Shown here: positions 6,851 to 14,788 of the stretch, piece after piece
How the letters are laid out: each line of letters starts with the position of its first letter
Position numbering within the stretch: the first letter of the stretch is position 1
Source of the DNA: Propionibacteriaceae bacterium
GTDB taxonomy: Bacteria > Actinomycetota > Actinomycetes > Propionibacteriales > Propionibacteriaceae
Length of the DNA: 16,139 nt
Direction: 5' to 3'
Assembly: GCA_905372155.1 (NCBI GenBank)
Contig: CAJPNZ010000071.1
Span: forward strand, 1 to 16,139
Translations under genes and position numbers: made by a program
The notes under the pieces: generated by a model
Databases searched by the model: none
What the model was told of the DNA's origin: nothing
The model's input: the letters and a program-made list of their open reading frames with translations, nothing else

Positions 6851-7954
6851 ATGGTGTTGGACGTGGTTGTGATCGGGGCCAGCGTCGCGGGGTTGACCGC
6901 GGCCCGGCGCCTGGCTGCGGAGGGTTTTTCCGTGGCGGTTCTCGACCCGAACCGAGAGCACCTGACCGCCGCCATCGGTCACGGGGTTGCGGCCTGCGCA
7001 CACGCCAGCACCGTGGCGAACATGGCCGGCGCCTACGGTGACGAGGCGGCGCGAGAACACGTCCGACGCAATTTGGCGGGGCTGGAGGAGATCCGGGGGG
7101 TCGCGGCCGCGGGAGCGGTGGAACTGGTCGAGACGGAGCTGCACGATCATTCCTTGGGCGTCGCTCTGGACCGGGAACTGGGACGGGTGATGGAGTTGGT
7201 CCGCGGTGGCGGGGCCGAGCTCTCGTTGCTGAAAGCCGGGGCGAGCACCCGGGCGGCGGCGGGTCTGCGTTCCCTCGCGCTGCTGATCGATCCCGCCGAG
7301 TATGCCGCTGCCCTGGAGGAGCAGGCCGGATCCGCGGGGGCCGAGCTCTTCCACGACGTCACCGTCACCCGGATCAAACGCCTCGACGGGGTGACCCAGG
7401 TGGCTTTCCGGCGGAACCTGGCGTGGTCGCGGGACCTGGAAATTCTCACCGCGCACGCCGTTGTCGACACCCTGGCGGTGAGCCCGTGGGGTGCGGTGGC
7501 GGGCGTGGGACAACCGCAGTACGTGCCGACCCTGCGGCTGCGGGGCGTCGAGGTGCCCGGGGAGGTGACGCTGCTGGCCGGCCCACCCACCTGGCTGATT
7601 CGGCCCATCGGCGACGAGGTGCTGCTGCTCGGCCCGAAATGCGCCCGCAACCAGATGACGGAGGCCGCGGCGGCGCTCACGAACTGGGCCGCGGCCGAGT
7701 TCGGGGCCCGCGACGTGACCCCGGGCCAGCTCATCATCGACCCCAGCGACCACGGACGACCCGTCGCCGGGGCCTCCGCGATACCGGGCGGCTTCTACAC
7801 CCGCGGCAACGGTCGTGGTGAGCTGATGAACGGTACCGCTTCGGGCTGCTACCTGGCGGCCCTGCTGCTCGGTGTCGACGCGGCCCGCCGCGTGTCGTTG
7901 CCGTGGGCCTCGAAGATGCGGGCCGGTGTGGGTCGGCTGCTGCAGCGCCGTTGA
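6851..7954 (+). CDS. FAD-dependent oxidoreductase of unknown substrate
   Basis: Predicted flavoprotein of 367 residues, probably cytoplasmic. The N-terminus VVVIGASVAGLTAARRL (residues 5-21) is a Rossmann FAD-binding motif in the G-x-S-x-x-G form seen in aromatic hydroxylase-like and geranylgeranyl reductase-like flavoproteins, followed by an acidic strand end VAVLDPN. The middle (about 90-270) is a mixed substrate-type domain. The C-terminal region GGFYTRGNGRGELMNGTASG (about 317-336) may close over the flavin. I see no membrane segments and no clear second motif that names a substrate. The start is the ATG at 6851, fixed by the fold start and by a TANNNT hexamer 6 nt upstream. It is divergent from the permease and followed after 113 nt by an MFS exporter. 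The two may cooperate, but nothing proves it. Confidence 0.78.
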   Translation: MVLDVVVIGASVAGLTAARRLAAEGFSVAVLDPNREHLTAAIGHGVAACAHASTVANMAGAYGDEAAREHVRRNLAGLEEIRGVAAAGAVELVETELHDHSLGVALDRELGRVMELVRGGGAELSLLKAGASTRAAAGLRSLALLIDPAEYAAALEEQAGSAGAELFHDVTVTRIKRLDGVTQVAFRRNLAWSRDLEILTAHAVVDTLAVSPWGAVAGVGQPQYVPTLRLRGVEVPGEVTLLAGPPTWLIRPIGDEVLLLGPKCARNQMTEAAAALTNWAAAEFGARDVTPGQLIIDPSDHGRPVAGASAIPGGFYTRGNGRGELMNGTASGCYLAALLLGVDAARRVSLPWASKMRAGVGRLLQRR

Positions 7955-8028
7955 GAACACCGAATTGCCTCGCCGCGACACCTCAGACCGGTATGTGGCT
8001 GGTCGCCGGGGAATTTCATCCACCCCGG

Positions 8029-8034
8029 TAGTGT
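8029..8034 (+). promoter_or_regulatory. Candidate -10 element for the MFS exporter
   Basis: TAGTGT lies 33 nt before ATG 8068, leaving a leader of about 27 nt. AGGAG at 8059-8063 then serves as ribosome site with a 4-nt spacer. No clear -35 is present. The exporter thus appears to have its own promoter rather than depend on the oxidoreductase. Confidence 0.35.
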
Positions 8035-8067
8035 CCCCACCGGAATCGAAGCGACCCTAGGAGCCCC

Positions 8068-9483
8068 ATGAGCCGACCCGCACCCGACGAGCAGCCCATG
8101 GCCTGGCGGTCGCTGTGGGCGATGGTGGTGGGGTTCTTCATGATCCTCGTCGACAGCACCATCGTCACCGTCGCCACCCCGACGATCATGCGGGAGCTGA
8201 ACGCGAACGTCACCTCCGTGGTGTGGGTGACGAGCGCCTACCTGCTGGCCTACGCGGTGCCGCTGCTGATCACCGGACGTCTCGGTGACCGGTTCGGGCC
8301 GAAACGGGTCTACCTGATCGGGCTGGTGGTCTTCACCCTCGCGTCCCTGGGATGCGGCCTGACCACCACAATCGAGCTGCTCATCGCCGCGCGGGTGGTG
8401 CAGGGACTGGGCGCCGCGCTGATGACCCCACAGACCATGACCGTCATCACCCGCGTCTTCCCGCCGCACCAGCGCGGGACGGCGATGGCGGTGTGGGGAG
8501 CCACGGCGGGGCTGGCGATGCTCGTAGGCCCGATGCTGGGTGGCCTGCTGATCGGGCTGCTCGGCTGGGAATGGATCTTCTTCATCAACATTCCCATCGG
8601 AGCGGCAGGCTACGTCGCGGCGCATCGTCTCGTCCCGGACCTGGAGCAGAACCCGCACCGCTTCGACTGGCTCGGGGTGGCGCTCTCCGGCATCGGGTTG
8701 TTCTGCATCGTCTTCGGCCTGCAGGAGGCCAGCACCCACGACTGGGGGGCGATCGCGGGCCCCGTCTCCGTCGGGTCGCTGCTGGTGGCCGGGGTGTGCT
8801 TCCTCGCGGCTTTCGTGGTGTGGCAGCGGTTCAATCCCAACGAGCCGCTGATGCCCCTGAAGCTGTTCGGGGACCGCAACTTCTCCGTCGCGAACCTCGC
8901 CATCGCCCTGGTTGGGATGACCAGCGTCGCCACCCCGTACCCGCTGATGATCTGGGCCCAACAGGCCCGCGGGCTGAGCCCGCTGCTCGCCGCCCTGGTG
9001 AACGCGCCCTCCGCGGTGGTCACGCTGATCGTGGCGAAATGGAGCGGACAACTGGTCAATCGGGTGCATCCCCGCTACCTGACCGTGACCGGAGGGCTGG
9101 TGTGGGCCTCCTCGCTGCTGGCGGCCGGGCATTTCCTCGACACGACGACGCCGGTGTGGGTGCCGGTTGTCCTGCTGACCTTCACCGGCGTGGCCAGCAG
9201 CCTGGTGTTCGGGCCGCTGTCCACCGCCGCGACGGCGAACCTGCCCATCACCTACGCCGGTGCCGGGTCGGGGGTCTACAACGCCACCCGGCAGGTGGGT
9301 TCGGTACTGGGCAGTGCCGTCGTCGCAACCGTGATGAACACCCTGTCGGCCGTCTCGGGGCAAACCCCCGACGGTATCGCCTCGGCCATGTCGGGAACGC
9401 TGCTGTTGCCCGCCGCATCGATTCTCGCGGTGGCCGTCATAGCCTGTTTCCTCGAACGCCCGAAGCACCAGCGAAAGAACTGA
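8068..9483 (+). CDS. MFS drug exporter, DHA2 (EmrB/QacA) family
   Basis: Predicted proton-driven multidrug exporter of 471 residues. Motif D1 LVDSTIVTVATPTI in the first helix, motif A GRLGDRFGPKRV (about 71-82) in the second loop, the helix R-x-x-Q-G form ARVVQGLGAALMTPQ, and motif C GPMLGGLLIG after the fifth helix all point to the DHA2 branch, with about 14 hydrophobic segments expected. The N-terminal 14 residues are polar. The length is normal for the family. ATG 8068 is supported by AGGAG 4 nt upstream and by the short cytosolic N-terminus before the first helix. The gene ends 29 bp from the convergent mannosyltransferase, with no clear terminator between. The substrate cannot be predicted; there is no TetR or MarR gene beside it. 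Confidence 0.9.
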   Translation: MSRPAPDEQPMAWRSLWAMVVGFFMILVDSTIVTVATPTIMRELNANVTSVVWVTSAYLLAYAVPLLITGRLGDRFGPKRVYLIGLVVFTLASLGCGLTTTIELLIAARVVQGLGAALMTPQTMTVITRVFPPHQRGTAMAVWGATAGLAMLVGPMLGGLLIGLLGWEWIFFINIPIGAAGYVAAHRLVPDLEQNPHRFDWLGVALSGIGLFCIVFGLQEASTHDWGAIAGPVSVGSLLVAGVCFLAAFVVWQRFNPNEPLMPLKLFGDRNFSVANLAIALVGMTSVATPYPLMIWAQQARGLSPLLAALVNAPSAVVTLIVAKWSGQLVNRVHPRYLTVTGGLVWASSLLAAGHFLDTTTPVWVPVVLLTFTGVASSLVFGPLSTAATANLPITYAGAGSGVYNATRQVGSVLGSAVVATVMNTLSAVSGQTPDGIASAMSGTLLLPAASILAVAVIACFLERPKHQRKN

Positions 9484-9512
9484 CCCCGAAGCCGGTCGCA
9501 CCGCCCCGCGCG

Positions 9513-11225
9513 TCAGATCCAGGTGCCGAACCACATGCGTGACAGCCACTCGGGGCGGGTCAGCAGGCCGTCGGTGAGGATCGGGTAGATGAACGTGAAG
9601 TGCAGGATCACCACGCCGACCGCCAGACCCACCAACATGGCGCGGAGCCGGCGTTTCGGGTGATTCGCCGGGCCGAGGATTTTTCCCAATGCCATTGCCA
9701 GTCCCGTAGCGTAGAAGGGAAGCAGCACGATGGCGTAGAAGAAGAACAACGGGCGGGCCGCGAACTGGAACCACGGCAACCACACCGCCAGCACGCCCAG
9801 GACGGGAACGGCGAACCGCCAGTCGCGGCGACCCAGCCACCACCAGATGCCCGCGACCAGCGCGGCGCAGGCCATCCACCACAGCACCGGGGTGCCGATG
9901 CCGGAGATCACCCGAAGACAGGTGGTGCCGACGGCCTCGCAACCCTGATCACCCGGCTGGATGTCGTTCTGTGCGTCGATGCCGATCGGCCGCACCATCA
10001 CCAACCAACCCAAGGGATGGGCCTCGTAGGGGTGTTCCGCGTTGACCATCATGCCGTCGCCCGTGTGGAACGAGAAAGCGGAGACGTGGTAGTTCCACAA
10101 CGCCCCGAGGTCGGGGCCGAGCAACTGCACCACGGGATCGTCCGGGTTTTTGTTCCCCCAGTCACGCAGGTAACCACCCGAGGTGGTCAACCAGCCCGTC
10201 CACGAGGCTATGTAGACGGGGACCGCCAGCACCACCGTCGACAGGAAGGCCATGGGGGCGTCCCCGAACAGCGACCTCCACAGGCCCAGGACGTGAGCGT
10301 AGAGGATCAGACCCCCGACAGCACCGATCAGCAGGGCGGCCTGCACATAGCCGATGCGGGAACCGGCGATGACCGTGGCGCAGAGCATGAAAACCGACGC
10401 CACGCACCAGGTGAGCCAGGTGACCTCGCGTCGTTTCCCCGCCCCGGCCAGCCTGCGGGCCCCGATGTCCCAGGCCACGGTCAGGATCCCGAACACCGCC
10501 ACCGCGTAGACGGAGTTCCACTTCACCGCGCAGGCCGCGCCGAACATCACCCCGGCGACGAGCCGCCAGGGCCGGAACAGGACCAGCGGTCCGTAGTCGC
10601 CGTCGAGAGAATCCAGGCCGTTGCTGCGCAGGTAACCCGCCAACCGCAACCGGAACCAGTCGCGATCCACGACCAGCGCGGCGACGGCGGCCAGCACGAA
10701 GGTGGCCTGGAAGATGTCCAGCAGCGCGATCCTGCTCATGGTGAAGGCCAGGCCATCGAAGGTGACCAACAACCCGGCGATACCCCCCACCAACGTGGAA
10801 CGCGACAGGCGGCGCGCCAAACGCACCGTCAGCAACACCAGCAGCGCCCCGAAGACGCAGGCCGAGATCCGCCACCCGAAGGGAGTCATCCCGAAGAAAT
10901 GCTCCCCGACCGCGATCAACCACTTGCCCAGCGGCGGATGCACCACGTAGGCCGGGTTCTCGGTGAAACCGCTCAGGTCACCGGCCGCGATCTTGGCGTC
11001 CGTGCCGAACTGCTTGTTGTCCAGCCACTGCCTCTCGTACCCGGAGTGCAACAGCCCCCAGGCGTCCTTCGCGTAGTAGGTCTCGTCGAAGACGATCTTT
11101 CCCGGGAACCCGAGGTTGCGAACGCGCATCAGGAAAGCGAAGACCGCGAGGCTCGTTGCCAGCAGCCAACCGGCCAGCCGATCCTGGAGTTGACCGTCCT
11201 CAAGCGCCTCGATAGTCCTCACCAC
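9513..11225 (-). CDS. pmt: Protein O-mannosyltransferase (GT39)
   Basis: Integral membrane glycosyltransferase, 570 residues, that transfers mannose from polyprenyl-phosphate mannose to Ser/Thr of exported proteins. The first membrane segment (about 18-34) is followed by the family D-E motif at D47-E48 in KIVFDETYYAKDAW, then HPPLGKW (about 96-102) and repeated hydrophobic helices to the C-terminus. The organisation matches the actinobacterial PMT family (M. tuberculosis Rv1002c), which acts together with Sec secretion. The start is GTG 11225, or the adjacent GTG at 11222; a TAGACT hexamer ends 6 nt before the first, and no Shine-Dalgarno site is seen. The gene diverges from rsmI across an 89-bp gap, as in other actinobacteria. 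The lipoproteins it could modify include the thioredoxin-fold protein at the left of the window with its Ser/Ala-rich linker; that is inference. Confidence 0.92.
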   Translation of the reverse strand: MVRTIEALEDGQLQDRLAGWLLATSLAVFAFLMRVRNLGFPGKIVFDETYYAKDAWGLLHSGYERQWLDNKQFGTDAKIAAGDLSGFTENPAYVVHPPLGKWLIAVGEHFFGMTPFGWRISACVFGALLVLLTVRLARRLSRSTLVGGIAGLLVTFDGLAFTMSRIALLDIFQATFVLAAVAALVVDRDWFRLRLAGYLRSNGLDSLDGDYGPLVLFRPWRLVAGVMFGAACAVKWNSVYAVAVFGILTVAWDIGARRLAGAGKRREVTWLTWCVASVFMLCATVIAGSRIGYVQAALLIGAVGGLILYAHVLGLWRSLFGDAPMAFLSTVVLAVPVYIASWTGWLTTSGGYLRDWGNKNPDDPVVQLLGPDLGALWNYHVSAFSFHTGDGMMVNAEHPYEAHPLGWLVMVRPIGIDAQNDIQPGDQGCEAVGTTCLRVISGIGTPVLWWMACAALVAGIWWWLGRRDWRFAVPVLGVLAVWLPWFQFAARPLFFFYAIVLLPFYATGLAMALGKILGPANHPKRRLRAMLVGLAVGVVILHFTFIYPILTDGLLTRPEWLSRMWFGTWI

Positions 11226-11231
11226 GCGGAC

Positions 11232-11237
11232 AGTCTA
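11232..11237 (-). promoter_or_regulatory. Candidate -10 element for leaderless pmt
   Basis: On the minus strand TAGACT ends 6 nt before the GTG start at 11225. The two consecutive GTG codons make either one usable. No strong -35 is visible. This element and the rsmI hexamer are 64 bp apart and face away from each other in the shared 89-bp gap. Confidence 0.5.
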
Positions 11238-11301
11238 GGGGAGGGAAGCGACACCGAACCGCGACCGCTGTCGCTGCTGCTCGTGCCGACGCGAAGCCCC
11301 T

Positions 11302-11307
11302 TAGGCT
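11302..11307 (+). promoter_or_regulatory. Candidate -10 element for leaderless rsmI
   Basis: TAGGCT ends 7 nt before ATG 11315. There is no Shine-Dalgarno site, and the product begins at the normal family N-terminus, so a leaderless transcript is the simplest reading. No clear -35. Confidence 0.5.
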
Positions 11308-11314
11308 GACCGGT

Positions 11315-12164
11315 ATGGACCCCACACGAGGAAGACTGGTGCTGGCTGCCACCCCCATCGGTTCCCACACCCACGCCAGCCCGGCGCTGCGGGAGGCCCT
11401 GTCGGCTGCCGACGTGATAGCCGCCGAGGACACCCGCCGCCTGGCCACCCTGCTGCGCCGCATCGACGTGGCCACCGCTGCCCGGGTGTTGTCCTATTTC
11501 GAGGGCAACGAGGCCGCCCGCACCGCCGAACTGACCGGGGCGGTGGCCGACGGGCAGGACGTGGTGCTGGTCACCGACGCGGGTATGCCGTCGGTCAGCG
11601 ACCCCGGGTACCGCCTCGTGGTGGCCTGTGTCGAACGCGACCTGCCGGTCACCGCGGTTCCTGGGCCGTCGGCGGTGCTGACTGCGCTGGCGGTCTCCGG
11701 GCTGCCCTGCGACCGGTTCTGTTTCGAGGGTTTCCTGCCCCGCAAGGGGGGGGGAGCGGCGCGCCCGGCTGGCAGGGTTGGCGGCAGAGCAACGCACCAT
11801 GATCTTCTTCGAGGCCCCGCACCGGCTCCACGAATGGCTGCTCGACGCCGCCGATGTGCTCGGCGCGGATCGGCGTGCCGTGGTCTGCCGGGAACTGACC
11901 AAACCTCACGAGGAGATCGTCAGGGACGACCTGGCCGGGCTGGCCGGGTGGGCGGCCGACGGGGTGCGTGGCGAGGTCACCGTCGTCGTCGCCGGGGCGG
12001 AACCGGTCCGGGCCGGGACAAGCGACGCCCTCGAGTTGGTGGCCTCCCGGATCGCGGATGGTGAGAAACTGTCCCGGGCCGTGCGTGTTGTCGCCGACCT
12101 GCTCGGGGTCCCGCGCAAGGAACTCTACGAGGCCGCGCTGGCGGCCAGGAAGAAGGAACAATGA
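11315..12164 (+). pseudogene. rsmI: 16S rRNA 2'-O-methyltransferase RsmI, frameshifted at a G9 run
   Basis: RsmI methylates the ribose of C1402 in 16S rRNA using S-adenosylmethionine. The first frame carries GRLVLAATPIG, AEDTR (38-42), VTDAGMPSVSDPG (86-98) and VPGPSA, then reaches GFLPRK at residue 144. There a run of nine G (11746-11754) breaks the frame. The conserved continuation, ERRARLAGLAAEQRTMIFFEAPHRL and the C-terminal domain, is in the +1 frame and ends at 12164. With eight G the whole reads through as a normal 282-residue protein. As printed, the first frame stops at 12064 with an unrelated tail. The rest is undamaged, which argues for a sequencing error or a recent or reversible slip rather than old decay. 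tatD overlaps its end by 4 nt (ATGA). Identity is sure; functional status is not. Confidence 0.88.
11746..11754 (+). repeat. Nine-G homopolymer at the rsmI frame break
   Basis: The run follows AA at 11744-11745 and precedes AGCGG. It is the longest mononucleotide run I noticed in the window. Eight G would restore the RsmI frame. Runs of this length are prone to both read errors and slipped-strand mispairing. Confidence 0.9.
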
Positions 12165-13024
12165 CCCTTCCGCAACATCTGCCCGCTGCGCCTGACATGC
12201 TTCCTGCGCATGTCATCGACAATCACACCCATCTGGGATCCACCACCGAGTACTCCGGTCTCGGAGTCGCGGATTCGCTCACAGCCGCGGGTTCGGTAGG
12301 GGTGACCGGGGTGGTGGACGTCGGCTGCGACCTGCCGTCCTCGCGCGCCGCGGCGCAGCTGGCGGCAACCGACCCCAGGGTCCGGGCCGCCGTTGCCATC
12401 CATCCCAACGACGCTGCCCGGCTCTTCCAGCGCGACGGACTGGCGGCCCTCGACGCCGAGCTGGCGGAGCTGCCCGCCCTGGCCGCGCTGCCCGGGGTGG
12501 TGGCGGTCGGTGAAACCGGCCTGGACTATTACCGCACCCGCGATGCGGAGGCCCAGCAGGTGCAGGCCCACAGCTTCCGGTTCCACATCGCACTGGCCCG
12601 GGAGAACAACCTCACCCTCGTCATCCACGACCGCGACGCCCACGCGGACGTCCTGAAGGTCCTCGACTCCGTGGAATCTCCCGAGCGGGTCGTGATGCAC
12701 TGCTTCTCCGGGGACGCGGACTTCGCCCGCGAATGCGTGGAACGCGGTTACTGGTTGTCCTACCCGGGGGTGGTGACCTTCGGGTCGGCCGGGTCGTTGC
12801 GGGAGGCGGCGAAGGTGACGCCCCTGGAACGCATCCTCGTCGAGACCGACGCCCCCTATCTCACGCCGAAACCGCAGCGCGGCAAACCCAACGCCCCCTA
12901 CCTGCTGCCCCACACCGTCGCCTTCCTGGCCGACCTGCTCGGCATCGGCCTGGCAGATTTCTGCCGTCGGGTGACGGCCAACACCGAGGCCGCCTACGCG
13001 ACCCGCTGGGGCGGCGATGACTGA
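12161..13024 (+). CDS. tatD: TatD-family metal-dependent DNase
   Basis: Predicted cytoplasmic metal-dependent deoxyribonuclease of 287 residues with a TIM-barrel amidohydrolase-like fold. Metal and active-site residues are visible in order: H22 and H24 in DNHTHLG, E118 in VAVGETGLDYY, H156 in LVIHDRDA, H180 in VMHCFSGD, and D230 in LVETDAPYLTPKPQRG. These are the standard TatD signatures. Start ATG 12161 overlaps the rsmI stop (ATGA), with a purine-rich AGGAAGAAGGAA just upstream, so translation is coupled to rsmI; a frameshift in rsmI that stops ribosomes early could lower tatD output. The N-terminal 16 residues before the barrel are longer than in many homologues, so M13 is a possible alternative start. 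Its stop overlaps rsmA by 8 nt. Confidence 0.93.
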   Translation: MTLPQHLPAAPDMLPAHVIDNHTHLGSTTEYSGLGVADSLTAAGSVGVTGVVDVGCDLPSSRAAAQLAATDPRVRAAVAIHPNDAARLFQRDGLAALDAELAELPALAALPGVVAVGETGLDYYRTRDAEAQQVQAHSFRFHIALARENNLTLVIHDRDAHADVLKVLDSVESPERVVMHCFSGDADFARECVERGYWLSYPGVVTFGSAGSLREAAKVTPLERILVETDAPYLTPKPQRGKPNAPYLLPHTVAFLADLLGIGLADFCRRVTANTEAAYATRWGGDD

Positions 13025-13874
13025 TACCGGCCTGCTCGATCCCGCCTCGGTGCGCCGCATCGCCGCCGAACTGGGGCTCCGCCCCACCAAACAGCGCGGC
13101 CAGAACTTCGTCATCGACGCCAACACGGTGCGGCGCATCGTCTCGCTGTCCGGGATCGGATCCGACGACGTGGTGTTGGAGATCGGGCCCGGGCTGGGGT
13201 CGCTGACCCTCGGCCTGCTGGAGGTGGCGAGCGAGGTGAGCGTCATCGAGATCGACGAACGCCTCGCGGGAAGACTGGTGGACACCGTCGCGCAACGACT
13301 GGGCCGGGACGCGGCGGCGCGCCTGAACGTGGTTGCCGCCGACGCCATGACCGTCACGGAACTGCCGGGCCGGCCGCCGACCGCGGTGGTCGCGAACCTG
13401 CCCTACAACGTGTCGGTTCCGGTGCTGATGCATCTGCTGGAGAGTTTCCCGTCGTGGCGGCGGGGCCTGGTGATGGTGCAGCTGGAGGTGGCCGACCGGC
13501 TCGCGGCGCAACCCGGTTCGAAGGTCTACGGGGCGCCCAGCGCGAAATTGGCGTGGTGGGCCTCGGCGAAGCGGGTCGGCACCGTGCCCCCGAAGGTGTT
13601 CTGGCCCGTGCCGAACGTCGACTCGGGGCTGGTGCGGCTGGAACGCCGCGACCCACCCGCGACCACCGCCACCCGGGAACGGACCTTCGCCGTGATCGAT
13701 GCGGCCTTCGCGTCGCGCCGCAAGATGCTGCGGGCGGCGCTGTCGGGGATGTTCGGTTCCTCGGCGGCGGCCTCCGAGGCCATTGAATCGGCGGGTATCG
13801 ATCCCCGGGTCCGGGGCGAGGCCCTGGACGTCACGGACTTCGCCGCCATCGCGAGCAGACAGCAGGTAGGTTGA
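13017..13874 (+). CDS. rsmA: 16S rRNA adenine dimethyltransferase RsmA/KsgA
   Basis: Dimethylates the two adjacent adenines (A1518, A1519) in the 3' hairpin of 16S rRNA late in small-subunit assembly; 285 residues. The family N-terminus PTKQRGQNFVID (23-34), the AdoMet motif VLEIGPGLGSLT (53-64), the acidic end of the second strand in VIEIDERLA, and the catalytic NLPYNVSVP (127-135) are all present, followed by the small helical C-terminal domain with ASRRKMLRAAL. ATG 13017 overlaps the tatD stop by 8 nt. The gene order tatD-rsmA-ispE is common in actinobacteria; a resuscitation-promoting factor gene often lies between tatD and rsmA in mycobacteria and is absent here. Loss of this enzyme is known to give kasugamycin resistance. 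Confidence 0.96.
   Translation: MTDTGLLDPASVRRIAAELGLRPTKQRGQNFVIDANTVRRIVSLSGIGSDDVVLEIGPGLGSLTLGLLEVASEVSVIEIDERLAGRLVDTVAQRLGRDAAARLNVVAADAMTVTELPGRPPTAVVANLPYNVSVPVLMHLLESFPSWRRGLVMVQLEVADRLAAQPGSKVYGAPSAKLAWWASAKRVGTVPPKVFWPVPNVDSGLVRLERRDPPATTATRERTFAVIDAAFASRRKMLRAALSGMFGSSAAASEAIESAGIDPRVRGEALDVTDFAAIASRQQVG
13867..13872 (+). promoter_or_regulatory. Candidate -10 element for leaderless ispE
   Basis: TAGGTT ends 6 nt before GTG 13879 and its last T is the first base of the rsmA stop codon. AGGTAGG overlaps it and could act as a Shine-Dalgarno site when read on the longer transcript. The site may thus give ispE both coupled and independent expression. Confidence 0.4.
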
Positions 13875-13878
13875 GCCC

Positions 13879-14778
13879 GTGAAGGAAGTGCGGGTGCGGG
13901 TGCCGGCCAAGGTGAACCTGGTGCTGAACGTCGGAGCCAGCGACAACGAGGGCTATCACGCCCTCGGAACCCTGTTCCAGGCGGTGTCGCTGTTCGACGA
14001 CCTGGTGGCGCGACCCGCCGAGGCCGGGGTGTTCCGGGTGGGTTTCCGGGGCGAGGGTGCCTCCGGTCTGCCCGTCGACGACACCAACCTCGTGATCCGC
14101 GCGGCCCGGCTGCTGGCCGAGACCTGCGGGACGGGAAACCTCGGGGCGGAGATCCGGGTCCACAAACGCATCCCCGTCGCGGGAGGCATGGCCGGGGGAT
14201 CGGCCGACGCCGCCGCCACCCTGGTCGCCTGCAACCAGTTGTGGGGGACGGGCCTGGATACGGGGCAGCTCCACGCTCTCGCGGCCCGGCTCGGCGCCGA
14301 CGTGCCCTTCCTGCTGCACGGCGGCACCGCCGTCGGCACCGGGCGGGGGGAGAAACTGAGACCCGTGCCGGTGCGTGGCAGCCTCCAGTGGGTGCTGGCG
14401 CTGAGCCATCACGGCCTGTCCACCCCGGCGGTGTTCCGGGAGTTCGACCGCATCAGCCCGCCCCGGCCCACCGGAATCGACCCCGGTCTGCTGGCCGCCC
14501 TGGCCGGTGGCGATGTTCGCCGTGTGGGTTCGCTGCTCGGAAACGACCTGCAGCAGGCGGCCGTCAACCTCCACCCCGAGCTTGCCGATGTTCTGGCTAT
14601 GGGACGCGAGGCGGGCGCGGCCGGCGCCCTGGTGAGCGGTTCCGGCCCCACCATCGCCTTCCTGGTCGGCACCCCGGCCGCGGCCGATGCGATCTCCGAC
14701 CGGCTGGGGTTGTCCTCCCGGGTTCGTGCCGTGCGTCGCGCCCACGGGCCGGTGCCGGGCGCGCGGATCGTGAACTGA
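13879..14778 (+). CDS. ispE: 4-diphosphocytidyl-2-C-methyl-D-erythritol kinase
   Basis: Phosphorylates CDP-methylerythritol in the non-mevalonate (MEP) isoprenoid pathway; 299 residues, GHMP-kinase fold. The N-terminal PAKVNLVLNVG (9-19) holds the conserved Lys and Asn, the ATP-binding glycine-rich loop is PVAGGMAGGSADAAATL (99-115), and LGADVPFLLHGGTAVGTGRGE carries the catalytic aspartate. The C-terminal motif ALVSGSGPTIAFLV is also typical. GTG 13879 lies 4 nt after the rsmA stop. The product is needed for polyprenyl phosphate, the lipid carrier also used by the mannosyltransferase of this window; a link is plausible but not shown. The gene is followed after 10 nt by the MarR-type regulator. 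Confidence 0.96.
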   Translation: MKEVRVRVPAKVNLVLNVGASDNEGYHALGTLFQAVSLFDDLVARPAEAGVFRVGFRGEGASGLPVDDTNLVIRAARLLAETCGTGNLGAEIRVHKRIPVAGGMAGGSADAAATLVACNQLWGTGLDTGQLHALAARLGADVPFLLHGGTAVGTGRGEKLRPVPVRGSLQWVLALSHHGLSTPAVFREFDRISPPRPTGIDPGLLAALAGGDVRRVGSLLGNDLQQAAVNLHPELADVLAMGREAGAAGALVSGSGPTIAFLVGTPAAADAISDRLGLSSRVRAVRRAHGPVPGARIVN

Positions 14779-14788
14779 AGGAGCAGGG

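Noticed and set aside
7210..7350. A 13-bp direct repeat, GGGGCCGAGCTCT, in the FAD gene
   Set aside because: Both copies encode Ala-Glu-Leu in the same frame and reflect codon bias; there is no sign of a mobile or regulatory repeat.
6686..8023. A long minus-strand open frame continuing upstream of the permease start
   Set aside because: The added part is polar, Arg/Gln/His-rich and runs antisense to the FAD gene; the family N-terminus and ribosome site place the start at 6685.
9600..11309. A 569-codon plus-strand frame opposite pmt
   Set aside because: Composition is His/Gln/Pro/Arg-rich with no motif; it mirrors the pmt codons, a common artefact in GC-rich genomes.
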